A stretch of 64,000 nucleotides of DNA from Deltaproteobacteria bacterium (lineage in GTDB: Bacteria; Desulfobacterota; Desulfuromonadia; Desulfuromonadales; BM103). Shown one piece after another: positions 10,003 through 19,401 of the stretch (position 1 is the first letter of the stretch; every line of letters begins with the position of its first letter). The notes under the pieces were generated by a model. That model worked only from the letters and a program-made list of their open reading frames with translations. It ran no database searches and was not told the origin of the DNA. The position numbers and the translations under genes are program-made. The stretch covers positions 35,469 to 99,468 of the forward strand of contig JAGXHL010000081.1 of the NCBI GenBank assembly GCA_024636215.1, in the 5' to 3' direction.

Positions 10003-10953
10003 TCACATGTCAGCGATTCTGGCGCGAGCACTCTTCAGCATGTCCTGTCGCCTTTGCTCGTCACCAGCCAGGGTTAGAACAGCCTCCTCCCATGCTTGCG
10101 TTTCCTGGGGAACAAGCAGGCCATCAATACCATCTCTGACAACCTCGGCGTAGATGCTGTCACGTGGGTAAATCCCCACGGCACCACAGCATGTGATATC
10201 GAAGAATTTGACATAGGAGCGTGCAGAATTAAATGGGTTGGTTAACATTGGCACCAAACCAATATGCCGGCCGGGAATAGAGAGGAACGCCTGATAGGCA
10301 CTCCACGACATGGGATGGACTATATTGACACGTAAAAGATCACGATAGAGGCGGTAGACTTTGTTATCCCCCATTATTTCAAACGATAATTGTTCCTCGC
10401 GATTAAGAATTGACTCAACAAGACCTCTCAGCCAAAGAATCTCGGCCATATGCGAGGTAGAACCGTGATAAAAAAACCGGCAGGAAAGCTCAGGAGCCTG
10501 AGGTTTTGGCAAAGGAGAGACCACAAAAGGTCGCCATCCCTCATACTTGTTTGCCAGATAAGGAGTCGAAACCCATAGTTCAATCGCTTGTTTTTGCAGC
10601 CAGGCTTTTCTCCGGGCCGCAAGTTTCATCAGTTTCAGACGGTATCTCCAGGGCAACTCTTTTTGCGCCTGAGTATCAAGCAGATCGTCATCCATAAAAT
10701 AGATGAGACGCTGCAATCGCGGACGCACTCTTTCGATAAGCCTGACCCATTGCTGTGGGACATAGCGCACAAAAATGACTGTTGCACCCTCGAGCTCAGC
10801 AGCCTCGGGACACTGATCAAACTGAACTTTGATTACCCGTTCTTCGCATGCAGCAAGAGCCGGCAGAATGTAATAATCTGTCGAAGGATTCGTCTTTTCC
10901 TCAACAACAAAGACTTTTCCAAAGGGACGATTCTTATGGTTAAAATTTTCCAC
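10003..10953 (-). CDS. Glycosyltransferase, GT-B fold (family 1/4-like)
   Basis: 316 aa, cytoplasmic. The C-terminal half has the layout of GT-B enzymes: a FFYHGSTSHMAEI start of the second Rossmann domain, then SIPGRHIGLVPM, FNSARSYVKFFDITCCGAVGIYP and a final DGIDGLLVP segment. This order (...K..E...G.P.....) matches the donor-binding region. The N-terminal domain is short and has an IYFMDDDLLD stretch. It probably adds a sugar to the capsule repeat; donor and acceptor are unknown. It sits 2 bp downstream of the GT2 gene and must be co-transcribed with it. 115 noncoding bases separate it from the protease gene. Confidence 0.75.
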   Translation of the reverse strand: MENFNHKNRPFGKVFVVEEKTNPSTDYYILPALAACEERVIKVQFDQCPEAAELEGATVIFVRYVPQQWVRLIERVRPRLQRLIYFMDDDLLDTQAQKELPWRYRLKLMKLAARRKAWLQKQAIELWVSTPYLANKYEGWRPFVVSPLPKPQAPELSCRFFYHGSTSHMAEILWLRGLVESILNREEQLSFEIMGDNKVYRLYRDLLRVNIVHPMSWSAYQAFLSIPGRHIGLVPMLTNPFNSARSYVKFFDITCCGAVGIYPRDSIYAEVVRDGIDGLLVPQETQAWEEAVLTLAGDEQRRQDMLKSARARIADM

Positions 10954-10955
10954 CC

Positions 10956-13166
10956 CTATCTTCTCCAGGGTCTTTTTATTATGGGTGCGGTATTTAGTGA
11001 AAAATCCGGCCGGTCATAGCTGAGGTTTGGGTTGTAAAAGGGGTCGTGTGACATCAAATGTTTCCAGCGACGACGCATGTAATCCGCTTCACGTTTCGTC
11101 TTTAACACTTGTTCTTCAGTAAGGTTTTTTCCTCTGGAGATCGATTCATGGTGATAGAGTTCTGCATGAGGCGTCCATATAACACGTAGACCTTTAGCTC
11201 TCACTCTAAGGCAATAATCGACATCATTGAAAGAAACAGGTAGATTTTTTGCGTTCAGTCCACCCAGTTCGGTAAATAATTTCCGCGAGGTCATCAGGCA
11301 GGCGGCTGTTACAGCGGATAAGTCCTGGGCAAGAATTGCCCGGTTGCAATAACCCGGGTCATCCTTTTCGATCATCGAATGCATGTGGTCGGCACAGCCA
11401 CCCGGACCAACGGCATCACCGGCGTGCTGAACGCGGCCATCACTGTAATACAGCTTGGCGCCAACAGCGCCAACGGCAGACTGCAGCAGGTGACCAAGCA
11501 TTTCCTCCATCCAGTCGCAAGAAATCACTTCGGTATCGTTATTCAATAGACACACGACTTCCCCGACCGACCGCTTGATGGCGAAATTATTAATGGCCGA
11601 ATAATTGAATGGTCTGTTGTAACGCAGAACTCTCACCTGAGGATGACGTTCGATTTCGCTGAGATAGGCCAGTGTTTCGGGCTGACTGCTCTGATTGTCA
11701 ATAACCAGTAATTCGAAATTGCGGTAGCTGCTTTTCTCCAAAACACTTTCAACGCAAGCACGTAAATGAGTCAACATATCACGTGTCGGCACAACGACAC
11801 TGACCTTAGGCGGATTGTCTGGCAGTTCATATCGCACTCGGTAACACCCGGCAGACGGTTCCTGTACCGTTGCCGCAACGCCGAGACGGAGCAAATGTCT
11901 TGCAACAGGGTTCAGCTTCGCGCGGGCGGTGTCTTCCTGCTGTCTGCCGGTAGTTGGGGGGAGATGCCAAAGAATTGCCGGAATATGTCGCGCCGCCTTG
12001 CCGACAAGGCGTTCGCTTAATCGCAGGTAAAGATCATGATTGCCACCGTCCTTTATATCAGACCAGGATATTCCGCCGGACTTTACCAGCACATCAGACC
12101 TGATCGCTGCTGAACAGCCGATATAGTTCGTTGATCGCAACAATTCCAAAGACCAATCAGGCTTGAAAACCGGATTGTCCCGGTCGCCGTTTTCACTGAG
12201 GATATCATGGTCCGCATACACAAAAGTCGCCTCATCGTTACTCAGGGCTTCACAGGCCAGCCAATACAATGCATGCTCGGCCAACAGAACTCCCTCGTGT
12301 ACGCAAATCACCCATGAAGGATCTTCAGCCTCACTGACCCTGCTTCTGACAAATTGAACCAGGTCCTTAGCGGAACTGGCCTTGTAGATGTTCATCCAGG
12401 CTGGAATCTCGACCAGCTTCAGGTTCAGTTTGGCCTTGGGATGGATCAGCAAAGTCACGCTGAAATTCCGGTACAATTGCCCATGCAAAGCTTCGAGAGA
12501 TCGGCGCAGCCCTTGTGCGGGGTCTTCCCTAACCACAATGAATATCTTGAAATGAGGGCGTTTGCGCCAGCTTTTGAAATGCCGCCTGATCTGTCGCCTG
12601 TCGTTGTCGGCCAGGGCGTTATGCTCAAGAATCCATTTTTCGTAGCTCCGCTCGGGGGTGTAGTCCCTCAATTGGCTGGCTATCCGATACGCCTTGTGCA
12701 AATTGAGAAAGGGTGTGTAAGCCTTTAGCCCGGCTTTTTGTCGACGGCTTCTGGGTTGCTTGAACAGCATCGGAATAACCCGGCGATACATGCGAACGAT
12801 CCGCTCGAACTGGCTTACCGGTGTGATAGAAAGATTCTTGAGCTCGAAACCCACGGGCCGGAAAGGTTCTAATCTCAGTGTGACGATGCCATTAGGCAGA
12901 TAAAGCAGTTCGAAAATCGTTCCCTTGCGAGATACCGCGATGGGAAAAACTGCTATCTCCCCAGCTTCGTTTCTGGTTACAGCGGACAATCTTAGCGAAA
13001 TACTCAGATCCTCTCGATGCAACATTCCCCTTAACAGGGCCCAGCCGGCCGGCATTGGTTCAAGCGACGGCATTTCAAAACCTGAAGAAAGCTCCGCATC
13101 CGGCATCTCCTGCTGAGAATCCGGTCGTGTAATAAATTGCACTGAATTTGAACGGAGACTTAGCAT
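10956..13166 (-). CDS. Glycosyltransferase family 2, two GT-A domains
   Basis: 736 aa. Residues about 200-420 form a degenerate first GT2-like domain (FKIFIVVREDP..., VYADHDIL). From about 440 a clear GT-A domain runs: KVSVVVPTRDMLTHLRAC, LLVIDNQSSQPET, a nucleotide-binding LLNNDTEVIS, then GAVGAKLYYSDGRVQHAGD, DLSAVTAACL and FNDVDYCLR. The C-terminal part is closely similar to the end of the 1534-aa fusion at 20418-25022, so the two share an ancestor. It is probably a rhamnosyl- or other hexosyltransferase of the capsule backbone. The 5-prime end of this gene with its leader is duplicated as a decayed fragment at 15515-15828. Confidence 0.85.
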   Translation of the reverse strand: MLSLRSNSVQFITRPDSQQEMPDAELSSGFEMPSLEPMPAGWALLRGMLHREDLSISLRLSAVTRNEAGEIAVFPIAVSRKGTIFELLYLPNGIVTLRLEPFRPVGFELKNLSITPVSQFERIVRMYRRVIPMLFKQPRSRRQKAGLKAYTPFLNLHKAYRIASQLRDYTPERSYEKWILEHNALADNDRRQIRRHFKSWRKRPHFKIFIVVREDPAQGLRRSLEALHGQLYRNFSVTLLIHPKAKLNLKLVEIPAWMNIYKASSAKDLVQFVRSRVSEAEDPSWVICVHEGVLLAEHALYWLACEALSNDEATFVYADHDILSENGDRDNPVFKPDWSLELLRSTNYIGCSAAIRSDVLVKSGGISWSDIKDGGNHDLYLRLSERLVGKAARHIPAILWHLPPTTGRQQEDTARAKLNPVARHLLRLGVAATVQEPSAGCYRVRYELPDNPPKVSVVVPTRDMLTHLRACVESVLEKSSYRNFELLVIDNQSSQPETLAYLSEIERHPQVRVLRYNRPFNYSAINNFAIKRSVGEVVCLLNNDTEVISCDWMEEMLGHLLQSAVGAVGAKLYYSDGRVQHAGDAVGPGGCADHMHSMIEKDDPGYCNRAILAQDLSAVTAACLMTSRKLFTELGGLNAKNLPVSFNDVDYCLRVRAKGLRVIWTPHAELYHHESISRGKNLTEEQVLKTKREADYMRRRWKHLMSHDPFYNPNLSYDRPDFSLNTAPIIKRPWRR

Positions 13167-13313
13167 TCTTGAATTTCAGGAGTCTCTTGCTAGCCGTAGC
13201 CATGGGCCAAAAAGGAGCTGAAATGTGAGGCCAAACAGCCGGATTTGCAGCCGGTTCATGAATAGTCCGACAGATTGCTAGGAGACGGATGAAAATAGAA
13301 GAGTGACGGCGCC

Positions 13314-15143
13314 CTATTCGCGTTCCAGCAATTCGTCATCGCAAGCTGCTTCTGCTACTTCCATCATTTCCCGCATTTCTTTGTCGATTTGCCCAGCGTC
13401 AGCGGCCGGATTATCCGACATCGTTGTTGTTCCAGTCTCTTCCGTGAGATGTTTCATGAACACCGCCATGACATGGTCGACACCAGCCGTCGTTACATTC
13501 CTGAGGTCCGGAGCAAAATAACGACCGCGATTGTAGTTCCCGGTAATTATTTCAAACGAAGGAAAATAATAGACATCGCGGCTGGAACGACTCACCATCT
13601 CCGCGGCAACCCTGAGAACCGACTTTGAATAAGTCGTCGAGACGAGAACATGGTCAGGTTCATAAGTTGCCGTAAGAGGCACAGGTGACACCGTGAGGAT
13701 CAGCTTGGCTTTAGCATTAACCTGACGAAGTTTTTGAATCATCGATTTCAGGTCAGCAACGACATCATTTACATCGTAATTGACAAATGCATATTTCGAG
13801 GGGTCGAAAACGCCACCGATCACCCCGGGAGCGACGGGATACGCAGCACCATCCAAGCGCGAAACCCAACCTTCTGTCAGCCCCATAGTAAAGACAAAAA
13901 CATCCAACTGCAGAAACATTTCCTGAACCGCCTGCAGGTGTTTTCGACGGTCCGCTTCAAGGGTTTCAAGCGTGGGAAAGCCTCCGGGCTCGATGCGCGG
14001 CCGAAATGGGTCACAGAAGCCCCCACCGGAAAGCTCCCAGCAGTTGTCAACCGGAGTAAAATGACCGAACGCTCGATCAAAAAGCTGCAATAGTTGCCGC
14101 GCAGTATAGATGTTCCCATAACGTGCGGAAAAATCGTAAGAAGCGTGTTCATTGCCCTCTTCGCAAACGCTGTCTGACCGTTCGGTGACCAGGAACTGGA
14201 ACCCGGAAGACCGGATTCTCTTGGAAATATGCTGGGCGAAACAACTTCCAGCGGTAGCGACCTTATCCGACCGGGAAATCCTGAATGGCACGTTAGATAC
14301 AGGATCCAATTGATCAGCGGGGATGTTAGCCACTGCCTGTTTCCATAACGCGGTATCCGGGAGCGCACTGTATGGGTGGGAAAGGGTAACGCTTTCAGGC
14401 GCCGATTCCTTTTCTATGATTCGACTCTTGCCTGCATCACCCTCTTTCGCTACCTGAGACAGGTAATGCAGCATTCTCAAGCCATACTCGACATTGGCAT
14501 GGGACGGATCATCACCGCAATATTGTTCCGACAAAAAACCCCCGTCGGCAAAAACGTCTCCCGGGAGTTCAATAAAGTCCAATGCTTGTTTAGCTGCTTC
14601 CTTGCGAATAGCATCGAGCCATAATTGATAGATACCTAGTCGGTGTTCAGGGGAGCTTATGCCAGTCTTATCGAAGATGGCTTTAAAATGTCCCGGGTTT
14701 TTCTGTATCCAATCATTGCTGCCAACCGGTGGAGGCAGCGGCAGGACACGTACCGGAACGGGGATGTGCGCGTTCAGGAAGGCAAGCCAGTCTGCATAGG
14801 CTGCCATATACGTTGACAACTCATCCTGGAATTCGGCGGAGAATCCGGATTGTGCATGACCCTTATTTCTGGATTTGAATCTTTTCAAGCCGAATATTGC
14901 CGGTGCATTACTGGTTAGCAACAAGACCGCTGCCGATGACCCCTCCAGGGCTTTATGCAGTTCACCCTTTACATAAGATAGATCCACATTCTGAATGCTG
15001 AGATTAAGGGCTCTTGGCATATGCCCTTTTTTGTATTTGTGCAATTGAAAGAAGTTGAAATTCACAGCAAATTCAGAGCTGTTAGATAAATATGCCTGGC
15101 GCATACAGCCGATATGACTGTGGCCTACAATCGTGATTTTCAT
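13314..15143 (-). CDS. GSCFA-domain protein with N-terminal SGNH-like region
   Basis: 609 aa. The name-giving motif GSCFAQHIS lies near residue 290 and is followed by FTMGLTEGWV and LTVSPVPLTATYE, as in GSCFA-domain proteins (PF08885), which belong to the SGNH/GDSL hydrolase superfamily. The first 250 residues begin MKITIVGHSHIGCMRQAY, itself like an SGNH block with His/Ser, so the protein may hold two related domains. Such proteins occur in polysaccharide loci and may add or remove O-acyl groups; the activity here is unproven. The gene is isolated by 147 bp downstream and by about 290 bp plus a gene fragment upstream, so it probably has its own promoter. Confidence 0.75.
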   Translation of the reverse strand: MKITIVGHSHIGCMRQAYLSNSSEFAVNFNFFQLHKYKKGHMPRALNLSIQNVDLSYVKGELHKALEGSSAAVLLLTSNAPAIFGLKRFKSRNKGHAQSGFSAEFQDELSTYMAAYADWLAFLNAHIPVPVRVLPLPPPVGSNDWIQKNPGHFKAIFDKTGISSPEHRLGIYQLWLDAIRKEAAKQALDFIELPGDVFADGGFLSEQYCGDDPSHANVEYGLRMLHYLSQVAKEGDAGKSRIIEKESAPESVTLSHPYSALPDTALWKQAVANIPADQLDPVSNVPFRISRSDKVATAGSCFAQHISKRIRSSGFQFLVTERSDSVCEEGNEHASYDFSARYGNIYTARQLLQLFDRAFGHFTPVDNCWELSGGGFCDPFRPRIEPGGFPTLETLEADRRKHLQAVQEMFLQLDVFVFTMGLTEGWVSRLDGAAYPVAPGVIGGVFDPSKYAFVNYDVNDVVADLKSMIQKLRQVNAKAKLILTVSPVPLTATYEPDHVLVSTTYSKSVLRVAAEMVSRSSRDVYYFPSFEIITGNYNRGRYFAPDLRNVTTAGVDHVMAVFMKHLTEETGTTTMSDNPAADAGQIDKEMREMMEVAEAACDDELLERE

Positions 15144-15514
15144 GAGGTAACCATCTCAATTTACTTAAAATTCAGTAAAAGGCTGACAAGGCCGCTGATT
15201 TAAAAACTATTTCTGGTAATCCGCATCTGGGCAACCAGGGCAGGACTCAGCTTTCGACATGTTGACAACAGAGGCGGCACATATTGCTCTTCCGCCCCCT
15301 TTACGCCCGATTAACACTCTTAGTCTATTTTCTTACTTTAGGCTCAAAACCTTGTCAAACGCAAATCTTGGGGACAGTAACGAGGGTAGAGCTACCCATT
15401 AACCAAGATTGTCTCAACCCGCCTGCGCATTAGGCCCTGGTCAAGCGCCATTTGGCATGGGTCTGTTCTCAATGCGTTGCGTTGTGCAAATCTTCAACGT
15501 CAGGTAATTGCGAG
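15144..15514. other. Intergenic stretch without a supported gene
   Basis: Between the GSCFA gene start and the pseudogene. I see no coding signal on either strand. It has an AT-rich tract just upstream of the GSCFA gene, suitable for its promoter, and a short TTGGGGACAGTAA string of the kind often found near repetitive elements. Similarity to the glycosyltransferase gene fades out at about 15515. Confidence 0.4.
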
Positions 15515-15828
15515 GAATCCATCTCAGTGTGACGATGCCATTCTGCAGATCGTAAATCGTTCCCTTGCAAGATACTGCGATGGGGGAAATAGCTCCCCAG
15601 CATCGTTTCTGGTTACAGCGGACAACCATAGCGAAATACTCAGATCCTCTCGATGCAATATTCCCCTTAGCAAGGCCCAGCCGGCCGGCAGCAGTTTAAG
15701 CGAAGGCATTTCAAAACCTGAAGAAAGCTCCGCATCCGGCATCTCCTGCTGAGAATCCAGGCGTGTAATAAATTGCACTGAATTTGAACGGTGACTTAGC
15801 ATTCTTGAATTTCATGAGTCTCTTGCTA
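15515..15828 (-). pseudogene. Decayed duplicate of the 5-prime end of the GT2 gene (10956-13166)
   Basis: Reading leftwards from 15802, the frame MLSHRSNSVQFITRLDSQQ copies the start of the GT2 protein (MLSLRSNSVQFITRPDSQQ) and stays parallel for about 70 codons. Then small deletions shift the frame; the continuation (GTIYDLQNGIVTLR) is found in another frame. Similarity covers the GT2 leader as well (up to about 15828, the string TCTTGAATTTCA-GAGTCTCTTGCTA) and ends near 15515, so the rest of the gene is missing. Only about 95 of 736 codons remain. The copy may still carry the duplicated promoter or leader. It flanks the GSCFA gene on the other side from the intact GT2 gene. Confidence 0.85.
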
Positions 15829-15836
15829 CAAATGCT

Positions 15837-16148
15837 CTATCGCTCAGGCTTTTCCGATTTATTCTTGGCCGATTTATTCTTGGCCGATTTTTCCGGCGCA
15901 GGCTTGGCTGGGCGGAAGAGAATACGTTTAACGGTGGATTTCTGACTGTCTTTCTCGGTTTCAACCATACGGATTCTGAAGCTGCCGAAACCAGGCACTT
16001 TGACAAGACCTTCTTCCTGTTCTTCCAAGGTTTTGGCAAGCCGGGAAAAAACCTGGCGTATCAGTGCCGCAGCACGATTATTTGGTATATTGTCTAACAG
16101 CTCAGGGTTTTCAGTTTTAATGAAAGCTACAAGTTCAGTCATTTTCAT
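15837..16148 (-). CDS. HU/IHF-like DNA-binding protein with short arm and basic tail
   Basis: 103 aa. It has the N-terminal helix pair (MTELVAFIKTENPEL..., ALIRQVFSRLAKTL) and the conserved turn VKVPGFGSFRIR of the HU/IHF fold. The DNA-wrapping beta arm is much shorter than usual: the normal RNPKTG arm is replaced by a brief KDSQKSTVKR segment before ILFRPA. The C-terminus is a Lys/Ser tail with a direct SAKNK repeat. A good Shine-Dalgarno (GGAGAAG) precedes the ATG. It is presumably a nucleoid protein bending or bridging DNA without the full wrap. Its place inside the capsule locus, with noncoding DNA on both sides, suggests a local regulator, which is inference. Confidence 0.75.
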   Translation of the reverse strand: MKMTELVAFIKTENPELLDNIPNNRAAALIRQVFSRLAKTLEEQEEGLVKVPGFGSFRIRMVETEKDSQKSTVKRILFRPAKPAPEKSAKNKSAKNKSEKPER

Positions 16149-16256
16149 GTTTTCTTCTCCAATTTGGCAAGTGTTAGATGATGCTCAGCTGATTAAGCCG
16201 TTCTCCCTTGGATGATTTTATTCCCCACACCCCGACAATTGCTCGTTCTATTTGTT

Positions 16257-17177
16257 TCATGGGGCCAGTACAGCGTAGAATTCATTGCTGTTCTTGAGCG
16301 TTGGGTAGACCCTTAAAATCCGCAAGTTGATAATTTTCAAGCGATAAAGATCTTCAAAAATAACTCGGAAATTTTCTGGAGTAAACTTCCAAGCATGGAC
16401 ATCTACCTTATCAGAGTTACTGCAGTACTTTTCTATTTCCTGAAAATATTGAGACTGTAGTCGTTCTTCCAGGTGGCGGGTGGTCTTGTTAATGCCATGG
16501 TCTCCTCGCCAGTGACGAACCGGATCATTATGGGTCGCAAAAAACTGATGGTCCAAGATGTCTTTCAACCTATGTCGACCAAGATTTGTTTTCCAAGCAT
16601 CAGCTACATCATTGAAACTAGTCTCGGGGAAATAATGATCAAAACAATATCTTTTATCCGGAATAATCAAAAAAACTGCCCCATTTTCGGTCAGAATGCT
16701 TTCCAAATTCTTTAAATGCGCAACGAGATCGGGTTGGTGCTCCAAATTATGGGACGAATAGATGATTGAAAATTTTCTCCTTACGAGATCGGTATATTTT
16801 TGTCCTGACCATAAGTAATCTATGTTTGGAATTTTTTCTATTGAGGCACCATCGATATTTTTGGCTCTTTGAATCATTTCTGTAGTAGAAATACAGTCAA
16901 GGTAATAAACTTTCGCTTCCTGGGGGTTAAATGCGGGTGAAAAGAAAGGTCCAATTTCCAATATGTCTTCCTGCTTTGGAATAAGATTTATAAAATCCTG
17001 CCTTCGGCAGATTTCGCTACAAACCCTTCCCTCCTCCAAGCCGAATTCACAATAATGTTGCCAAGCTTTTTCCTCTTCCAAAAATGAAATATCAAAATTG
17101 CCTGCAAAGCTCGAATAAATAGTGTAATCATATTCAACCGGCAATTTTATATTAAAATTAATCATGCTTCTATCCAA
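16257..17177 (-). CDS. Class I SAM-dependent methyltransferase
   Basis: 306 aa. Motif I is ILEIGPFFSPAF (a variant of the E/DxGxGxG loop). It is followed by YLDCIS (motif II position), SIIYSSHNLEHQPDLVAHL (the usual acidic/His-rich post-motif region) and a GAVFLIIPD strand. This order is that of class I methyltransferases of the Methyltransf_11/23 type found in polysaccharide loci. An N-terminal 65-residue segment (EEEKAWQHYCEFGLEEGR) resembles the short helical pieces seen beside glycan enzymes. It is likely to methylate a capsule sugar. It follows the double sulfotransferase with a 77-bp gap. Confidence 0.7.
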   Translation of the reverse strand: MDRSMINFNIKLPVEYDYTIYSSFAGNFDISFLEEEKAWQHYCEFGLEEGRVCSEICRRQDFINLIPKQEDILEIGPFFSPAFNPQEAKVYYLDCISTTEMIQRAKNIDGASIEKIPNIDYLWSGQKYTDLVRRKFSIIYSSHNLEHQPDLVAHLKNLESILTENGAVFLIIPDKRYCFDHYFPETSFNDVADAWKTNLGRHRLKDILDHQFFATHNDPVRHWRGDHGINKTTRHLEERLQSQYFQEIEKYCSNSDKVDVHAWKFTPENFRVIFEDLYRLKIINLRILRVYPTLKNSNEFYAVLAP

Positions 17178-17254
17178 GTTTTACGTAACATTAGGTTTTA
17201 GCTTTGGAATTGGTATGTCATCCAGTTGCTCGCGGCCTTACACTGTCCTCATAC

Positions 17255-19372
17255 TCATACATCAAAACTTTTCTGAAATTTTGCAGAACCCAACACTTCG
17301 ACAGTTATCCTGTCGCCTTGCGAGATTCCCAGTAATGCCAGAGGATAACTGAATCCGCACACGGCATTGTCAGACAACCCCTTGTCGATTAGATCTTGCC
17401 TTGGCTGGTCTAGGGAAACAACAACACGACTTTCTCCATTAACTCCGATAACAATAAAAAAACAATCGTTGTGACCACAGGCAAGCCAACCCATGACGCG
17501 TTTGCCGTTATCGATCCGGCAATTCCAAGTCGTATTGTCATCTGGAATTGTCCTGTAACCAACCTTTGCTATGGATTCGGCAAAACGTTGGACGAGGTTG
17601 AAGAAGAAAGACATATCCTTCTTGTTGTACTGATACGCTGCCTTGATCGCTTCGGGTGTAATATTGAAGCGCTCCTCGGTATCAGAAAGCGGTGCGTTAT
17701 TGATGGAAATCGCTTGAACCGGTAACTTGAGCGTATTGGAGAAAAGTTCGATGAAAAATTTGTAATGGCTGGTCAAGCCGATCAGGGCGCCTTGATCAAT
17801 CTTCAATCCTTTCAAAAGCCGCCATTGCTTATTCTGTTGCTTAGCGCTTGAGGAAAACTCCTCGAAACTGGCAGTAAGTCCACCGTGTCGCTTAAGATGC
17901 TGATACTCCGATACAATCCGCTCGACAGGGTTTCTGACTATCGAAATCACGTTTTCCTCTCTGACGCATTGAGCGTATCGTTGATAGTTCACATGCCCGC
18001 AAAGAAAATTATATTTGCCAAGATGAAATACGGGGTGATCAGGCAGTAACTCGCGAGCTCTTACCTCCTTCAGTTCGGAAGAAGATTCTGAACTGCGGTC
18101 ACCGTAATCATATAGCATGCGAACGATCGGATTCTGCTGCAGGGCTATTCGAAAGCTGGTGCCGGCTGTCTTAGGAATATGGACAAAAAAATGTATTTCC
18201 TTAATCGCCGACTCGTCACCTAACCCGGACTGGTTTGCTGAACGAGTATTGTTTGCCTTACTCTCAAGTAAATCTGGCTCCGATTTCTTAGCTTCATTAA
18301 TCATTCCTCGTTCGGGAACTGGATTTTGCACAGAAGAGACGCTACTTAATCGCAAGGCGTGCACCATCATGGCTATTTCATTAGGTGTTTTTCCAGAGAT
18401 TCCCGGCGGGGCATTTGGGCCAAGAAGCTTCTTCAGATCGTCAATGGTTTTCGCGCTGGTGGCCAGCATATCTGCTTCCGTACGGATATCGGCCGGAAGA
18501 GATTTCCCTATATTTTCGTGCAGCGTCACACCAAGGCGAGATTCCATCCACTTGATGTCATTAGTGTTTTTTTCCAAGATTGGTATTAAGATGTCAGGTG
18601 AAAACCGAAATTTTGAACCACCAATTTGTGTTAACAATTGAACCAGTAAGCGGTATCCATCGACTTCATTTAGTCCGCTCTCCTCGGCCGCGCTAAACTT
18701 TCGATACTGATAAAGCAGTCCCGCAGCTTCCAGAGAAAACGACTCATTGACCCGCACAATACGGGCCGTGGGGATCTCAATATCCAAGCGCCTGCAAAAA
18801 TCCCGCACGACACAGTTCTGATAGAAGTCTTTTGGATCAAATTTCCATAAAAGGACGTTTTCCTGTCCAAAGACTTCATCAAATTTCCTGAAACGGCTTT
18901 GATAATTCCCGTAATCACCATCCGGGTTGAGCTCGAATCTTGTACCGGATTTCAGCCGCTGCAAATAAACACTCGTCATGAATGCGGCAGGGGGTCGAAC
19001 ATATGCCACAATTTTCACCTCAACGCCGAAACTTTCAAAAAGACATCGCAGTCTTTCCAACTCTTCTTTATTGAGAACAATCAGACCTTCGCCGGAAATG
19101 ATTAGATTTCGACCTTCAAGCGATTCAACCGCCCGAGTCAAATTCCTTCTGACACTCTTGTTCACATCTCTAAATACCTGCGATTTTTTTCTTGGGTTAG
19201 GAATGCCTGCACCTCGGCTTTCAAGCAGGCGGAAAATTGCCCGACTGTGGTTGCCTTGCCAACTTTTATCGACGAAATAGACAAAGTCCTCATCCTCAAA
19301 ACCCTTAAGGCTTTGCTGAATGGATGTTGTTCCTGTTTTATGCATGCCGACATGGATAATGCAGCAACTCAT
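17255..19372 (-). CDS. Tandem two-domain sulfotransferase
   Basis: 705 aa with two PAPS-binding signatures. The first is IHVGMHKTGTTSIQ at residues 5-18, with ISGEGL further on and a DF-rich 3-prime-phosphate region. The second is HFFVHIPKTAGTSFR near residue 397, with SIVRNPVERIVSEYQ as its phosphate-binding block (Sulfotransfer_2 type). A linker of about 60 polar residues joins them. The last 110 residues (WLACGHNDCFFIVIG..., VVSLDQPRQD) form a separate beta-rich end. PAPS-dependent sulfation of two positions of a polysaccharide is the simplest reading. Together with the N-terminal sulfotransferase domain of the fusion at 20418-25022 there are three such domains in the locus. Confidence 0.8.
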   Translation of the reverse strand: MSCCIIHVGMHKTGTTSIQQSLKGFEDEDFVYFVDKSWQGNHSRAIFRLLESRGAGIPNPRKKSQVFRDVNKSVRRNLTRAVESLEGRNLIISGEGLIVLNKEELERLRCLFESFGVEVKIVAYVRPPAAFMTSVYLQRLKSGTRFELNPDGDYGNYQSRFRKFDEVFGQENVLLWKFDPKDFYQNCVVRDFCRRLDIEIPTARIVRVNESFSLEAAGLLYQYRKFSAAEESGLNEVDGYRLLVQLLTQIGGSKFRFSPDILIPILEKNTNDIKWMESRLGVTLHENIGKSLPADIRTEADMLATSAKTIDDLKKLLGPNAPPGISGKTPNEIAMMVHALRLSSVSSVQNPVPERGMINEAKKSEPDLLESKANNTRSANQSGLGDESAIKEIHFFVHIPKTAGTSFRIALQQNPIVRMLYDYGDRSSESSSELKEVRARELLPDHPVFHLGKYNFLCGHVNYQRYAQCVREENVISIVRNPVERIVSEYQHLKRHGGLTASFEEFSSSAKQQNKQWRLLKGLKIDQGALIGLTSHYKFFIELFSNTLKLPVQAISINNAPLSDTEERFNITPEAIKAAYQYNKKDMSFFFNLVQRFAESIAKVGYRTIPDDNTTWNCRIDNGKRVMGWLACGHNDCFFIVIGVNGESRVVVSLDQPRQDLIDKGLSDNAVCGFSYPLALLGISQGDRITVEVLGSAKFQKSFDV

Positions 19373-19401
19373 AATTTTGTCTTCCTTTTACAATTTTCTT
19401 G

